The notes under the pieces were generated by a model. It searched no databases. It was given only the letters and a program-made list of their open reading frames with translations, and was not told the origin of the DNA. Of a stretch of DNA of 64,000 bases, positions 60,540 to 64,000 are shown piece after piece (the stretch's first letter is position 1; every line of letters starts with the position of its first letter). Position numbers and translations under genes: made by a program. Where the stretch lies: NCBI GenBank assembly GCA_944989445.1, contig CALYLW010000058.1:372001-436000 (forward strand). The letters run 5' to 3'. The stretch is from Ampullaceana balthica (Eukaryota > Mollusca > Gastropoda > Lymnaeidae).

Positions 60540-61060
60540 ATTAAGAATGCTATTTTTTAACAAACTCAATGAAAGACTTCCTTTCTAAAATTGTTTCCCA
60601 AAGTAAAATAGCGACTTCCAGTTGTTCAATTTCCTTTAGAAATCCTTCTTCTTCAAGTCGGCAGTCACGTGGCTGATTTTCATTCGTTGCTAATTCTTCT
60701 AGTGCTGCGATATTCTCATTGTATGAGCTATTAACAGACCTTACAGCATAATGTCAGGCTGACCATCTTGTGTCAGACAAGGCTTTGTTAGCATGTATCA
60801 ATTTCATATGTTTTTGAAGTACCTGTCAACGATGAGTAGATGCAACAAGTCGGGTATAAAGATTTTGCAGAAGACAAAAAAATCTGACCGCAGTAGGACA
60901 ACCTGCTGATCTTTTCCCAACCAAATTAAAGGAATGAGCTGTGCACGTCACATAATGAGCTACAATGCACTTCTCACGAAGTTTCCTGGTTTCCGTTATA
61001 CTTCCTACTCATTTGCAGCATTGCCGTATGACTGTCCAAGGCATTTTCAGGGATTCGTAC
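60540..61060 (-). pseudogene. ZMYM1-type hAT transposase remnant
   Basis: Minus-strand pieces read CIVAHYVTCTAHSFNLVGKR, RLVASTHR, KALSDTRWSA and SYNENIAALEELATNE. The AHSFNLV and LSDTRWSA blocks are typical of TTF-finger/ZMYM1-like hAT transposases. Stops interrupt it. Confidence 0.72.
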
Positions 61061-61166
61061 AAACATAATGGCCTGCATCTTTATTATACACTATAATTCA
61101 TAAAAAGTTTGGGGCCCCTTAAATTATTGGGGGCTTTAGCCCGTTCAGCACCTTTTAATCCGCCAT

Positions 61167-61500
61167 AGGGGTCCACGCATCTGTGACGATGTGGTACGAG
61201 GAGGGGGGTGTTTAAATATTTGATTGCTTACCATTTATTTAATTACGTTTTCAATGACTTCACGCGTGTTACGATATTACAGTGCATACTTACCCTAAAT
61301 ACATATTTAAATGACAAAAAATAATTTGCAACATGCTAATTTTTATTGAGAAAATACGGCTTGGGTGAGGGGTGTCAAAGCTTTGTGACGTCATATCGTA
61401 AAAAAGGGGTGGGGTCTAAGTTTTTGTGACAAAGTATGACGCTGGGGGAGGGTGGGGTAAAAATCGGCAACCTCGCGTGACGTCATTTATGGATGGCCCC
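61167..61500. mobile_element. Harbinger-like MITE nested in the hAT element
   Basis: Right end gacgtcatttatggatggcc(cc) is clear; left end ggggtccacgcatctgtgac is decayed. It lies near the same hAT terminus as the MITE at 596-975, so it was probably present before the hAT copies separated. Confidence 0.6.
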
Positions 61501-61915
61501 TTCAGTCGTGAAGGGGTGACACCATGAGCTACCGCCCCGGGTGACACCAACCCTAGTGACGCCTCTGTTATTAAAATACGTCATGTATACATGTACGCTT
61601 GGAACATATGCTCATTATTGAACCGGTTCCTTCCAGAAAATGCATTTTTTTAAAAATTTGGCAACTATATAGATTTCTTACCTACGTACTATACGAAGAC
61701 ACCTAAATCTACCCTACTTTCATTTATATTGACGCGAGTGACAATGATCTTAATCATTTCTGTGATATTTAAAATTAACGCCTTAAAAACTGAGCTAAGA
61801 AGAAAAGTTGTTTTGTGCTCCTCTCGAATTGCGATGTCAAGAATTTGATGCATTCAATAAAGTTAATGAATACTTGACTAATTTTAAATGGGCTCATTTA
61901 ACATTATATCTAGAA

Positions 61916-62097
61916 CAGTGCTTCTCAAACTTTTTAGTATTGCAGACCGGCAGGAATTTTTTCCATTGCACCAGGGACCGGTGCATTCTTTTCCCTGCAC
62001 TGACAATTTTTTCTGTCCTTTTTTGACATCTGCGGACCGGCAGCGGATGGCCCACGGACCGGCACCGGTCCGCGGTCCACCACTTTGAGAAGCCTTG
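61916..62097. mobile_element. Small hAT MITE with perfect 8-base target duplication
   Basis: Ends CAGTGCTTCTCAAAC and CTTTGAGAAGCCTTG, flanked by ATCTAGAA at 61908-61915 and 62098-62105. GC-rich accggtccgcggtccacc near the right end. Confidence 0.86.
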
Positions 62098-62827
62098 ATC
62101 TAGAAGACTAGAATGGCCAGGGGCGTTTCACCAAAAACCCATCGTACAATTATATCAAACTTAAAACGTTTTTAATTCTATCAAATAGATTCCCTCTTTC
62201 CCCTTTTAAAGAAAAGGGATATTCTGTGTCGTTTTGACTTAAAATATCTATACATAATCCTATTCAGATCATTTTAAGACACTTGTCATGCATGTAAAAC
62301 TCACCAGTAGCATTTTCGCTAACGACGCTCCCCCAAATCCCCGAGTCATGTGAGCAGGGCCTAGAGTCTGGGGGTTGGGGGTGGGGTAACGCACACATAA
62401 GTTTGTATATTTTGGGGTAACGGGCAAAAAAGTTCGAGAGAACCAAACGGAGCTGCGGTTACATCACAAATGCTTTGATGTCAACATCAAACGACGCAGT
62501 GTAACAATTTCATATGTTATTTTGTGGATTCTCAAACTTAAGGAGTATAATTAGATTTAATTTTCGTGTCTTGATAGCTTACGCCAACCAGCGTCTGATG
62601 GCCTACCGAACGCCATATTGAGAAGCACTGATTTTATTATTTAAAAAAAGTCATTAAATAAATTGCAAGCGACCAAATATTTCAGTGGAAGTTTTATTTC
62701 AAGTTACCCTTTTGATGTGACGTCACATTTCTTCAACCCCCCTCCCTCCCCTCATCACGCATCGTCACAAAAGTGTGACCCCCCTCCCCCCCCTAGGTGC
62801 GTGACGTCATTTATGGACGGCCCCTTG

Positions 62828-62880
62828 GGGACAGAGTCGCCAACCGCAGGGTTAAGTGGACATAACTTAGGGACAGAGTA
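62828..62880. repeat. 42-base minisatellite, right part
   Basis: One full and one partial unit of the array at 57840, displaced by the MITE insertion. Confidence 0.9.
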
Positions 62881-63060
62881 GGGCATAGGTTTTGACAAAA
62901 CTTTATACTCTTGTTTCATGTTAACTTAAAATTTCATCTGCTTTATTAAACTTAGAGCTTAGTATTCCTGTTAACCTTAGGAAGTAGTCAAATGAGATAC
63001 ATCAAATTAGTCCTCACGACCTGCATTCATTTATTGTGTATTTAGCTGTCTAGTTTGTGG

Positions 63061-63064
<4 letters not shown>

Positions 63065-63122
<58 letters not shown>
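63065..63122. repeat. TA microsatellite
   Basis: About 29 uninterrupted TA dinucleotides. Confidence 0.98.
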
Positions 63123-63128
<6 letters not shown>

Positions 63129-63384
63129 CTCATTTCGTCACAACTCGGCTACATACTAATTAATATAATCGATGCCTTACTGTAACTGTACTATAGGACA
63201 CAACTATTGTTTGTACATACTGATTTTAGAATTGCACAGATACTGACAGCAGTATATATGTGGAGACAATTCGGCCTTTGCGGCTAACAAGGGTTGAATG
63301 TTTCCCCTTTTTATATCAATTGTAGCCTTCACATTACTTTGCCATCACCAGGAACGGAGAAATAATTACATTTTTTTTTAAACC

Positions 63385-63475
63385 CGTAAAAAACAAGTTT
63401 TTGACTATAAATCCTTTATATACGAGACATAATTAAAAGAATGTTCATTATAATACGAAGCGCACGAGATTCCAA
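63385..63475 (+). repeat. Dispersed repeat, partial third copy
   Basis: taaacccgtaaaaaacaagt and gttcattataatacgaagcgc match 33395-33480. Confidence 0.65.
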
Positions 63476-63486
63476 AAATCGTAAAT

Positions 63487-64000
63487 TTTAGTTATGTCTG
63501 GCTAGTGAGAAGCGTAGTACCCACTTGGTTGACGCCATCTTGGAAGACGTGGGTAGACTCGAAAGACTTGGAGGTAAGGTAACCGTGCAGTGGATCCCGA
63601 GCCACGTGAATGTTAATGGCAATGAAAAGGAAGACTCCCTGGCCAAAGCAGGTGCAGCACTGCCCCAACCAGAGACCCCAGTCACTTATCTCGGGGCTAA
63701 AACCTGGCTAAAGGACCACTTTCGGAGTAAGTGGTACCAGGAGTGGGCTGACAACACGACAGCCAGAGGGGTATTCGCTAACATGCCCAGGCCAAGCCGT
63801 TCAGACCAGTGGTGGAACCTGAGTCGCAAACACCAGAGTTTGGTGACTCAGATGAGAACAGAACATTGCCCAACCAACTCTTACTTTCACAGGCTAGACC
63901 ACAACAGGGACTCGACCTGCCGTCATTGCAGCCAAGCCCCTGAGACAGTCGTACACCTGGAGACGTCTTGCCCGGCGCTTGATATAGCCGGTGGGGTGAG
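63487..64000 (+). pseudogene. Non-LTR retrotransposon RNase H and C-terminal region, runs off the window
   Basis: An open frame without a start codon reads KVTVQWIPSHVNVNGNEKED, SLAKAGAALPQPETP, LVTQMRTEHCPTNSYFHRLD, STCRHCSQAPETVVHLETSC. The WIPSHV..NGNE..D.LAK block is the RNase H C-terminal motif, followed by the CxxC...H...C tail of LINE polyproteins. It is 5'-truncated (a stop lies just upstream) but open to the window end. Could be a fairly young copy. Confidence 0.85.

Larger units (their letters stand above)
58592..61568 (-). mobile_element. hAT element with 8-base target duplication
   Basis: Ends CAGTGGCGTCACTAGG and CCTAGTGACGCCTCTG(T), flanked by TATTAAAA at 58584-58591 and 61569-61576. 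Contains minus-strand transposase remnants (60540-61060) and a nested Harbinger-like MITE near 61167-61500. The element at 529-1820 is a deleted relative. Confidence 0.85.
58014..62824. mobile_element. Harbinger-like MITE split by further insertions
   Basis: Left end GGGGCCGTCCATAAATGACG, right end CATTTATGGACGGCCCC; ttg sits at both outer edges (58011-58013, 62825-62827). It interrupts the 42-base minisatellite. Its own interior holds the hAT element 58592-61568 and the small hAT MITE 61916-62097. Confidence 0.78.

Overview
This is eukaryotic nuclear DNA: AT-rich, intron-dense and full of transposon remnants and minisatellites. The only host genes I can support are two tandem, same-strand paralogues of a secreted glycoside hydrolase family 9 (GH9) protein. 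GH9 genes with an N-terminal family 2 carbohydrate-binding module (CBM2) occur in molluscs, so a mollusc, probably a gastropod, is the likeliest source. That assignment is inference.

Layout. Positions 1-2009 are upstream repeats and a hAT element. Copy 1 (2013-25284) is complete: 18 coding exons, all with GT/AG introns and matching phases, joining to a predicted 813-residue protein of signal peptide, CBM2, Thr/Ser/His-rich linker, second CBM2-like module and GH9 domain. Positions 25285-32965 are intergenic repeats. Copy 2 (32966-57280) has 15 exons with the same phases and nearly the same lengths. Exons 16-18 are not seen before the window ends; 57281-64000 is filled by nested DNA transposons and a LINE fragment.

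Two points stand out. First, three active-site signatures of the GH9 domain are altered in copy 1. The usual DAGD motif reads TGGD (in both copies), the His of the PROSITE P-H-x-R motif is Arg, and the catalytic-acid Glu is Asp. The protein may be a poor or inactive hydrolase, perhaps a binding protein. Second, several intronic minisatellites have repeat units that contain the neighbouring exon-intron junction itself. Introns 9 and 14 carry arrays of duplicated 5' splice sites, and introns 13 and 14 carry arrays of duplicated, mostly disarmed, 3' splice sites. In copy 2 the intron 14 unit is 30 bases and stays in frame.

The two copies differ unevenly. Exons 10, 11 and 14 and part of intron 10 are almost identical, while exons 7, 8 and 12 are much more diverged, which suggests gene conversion. 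The mobile DNA includes hAT elements with intact 8-base target duplications, Harbinger-like MITEs flanked by TAA, a tRNA-derived SINE, LINE fragments and two degenerate hammerhead-ribozyme-like motifs.
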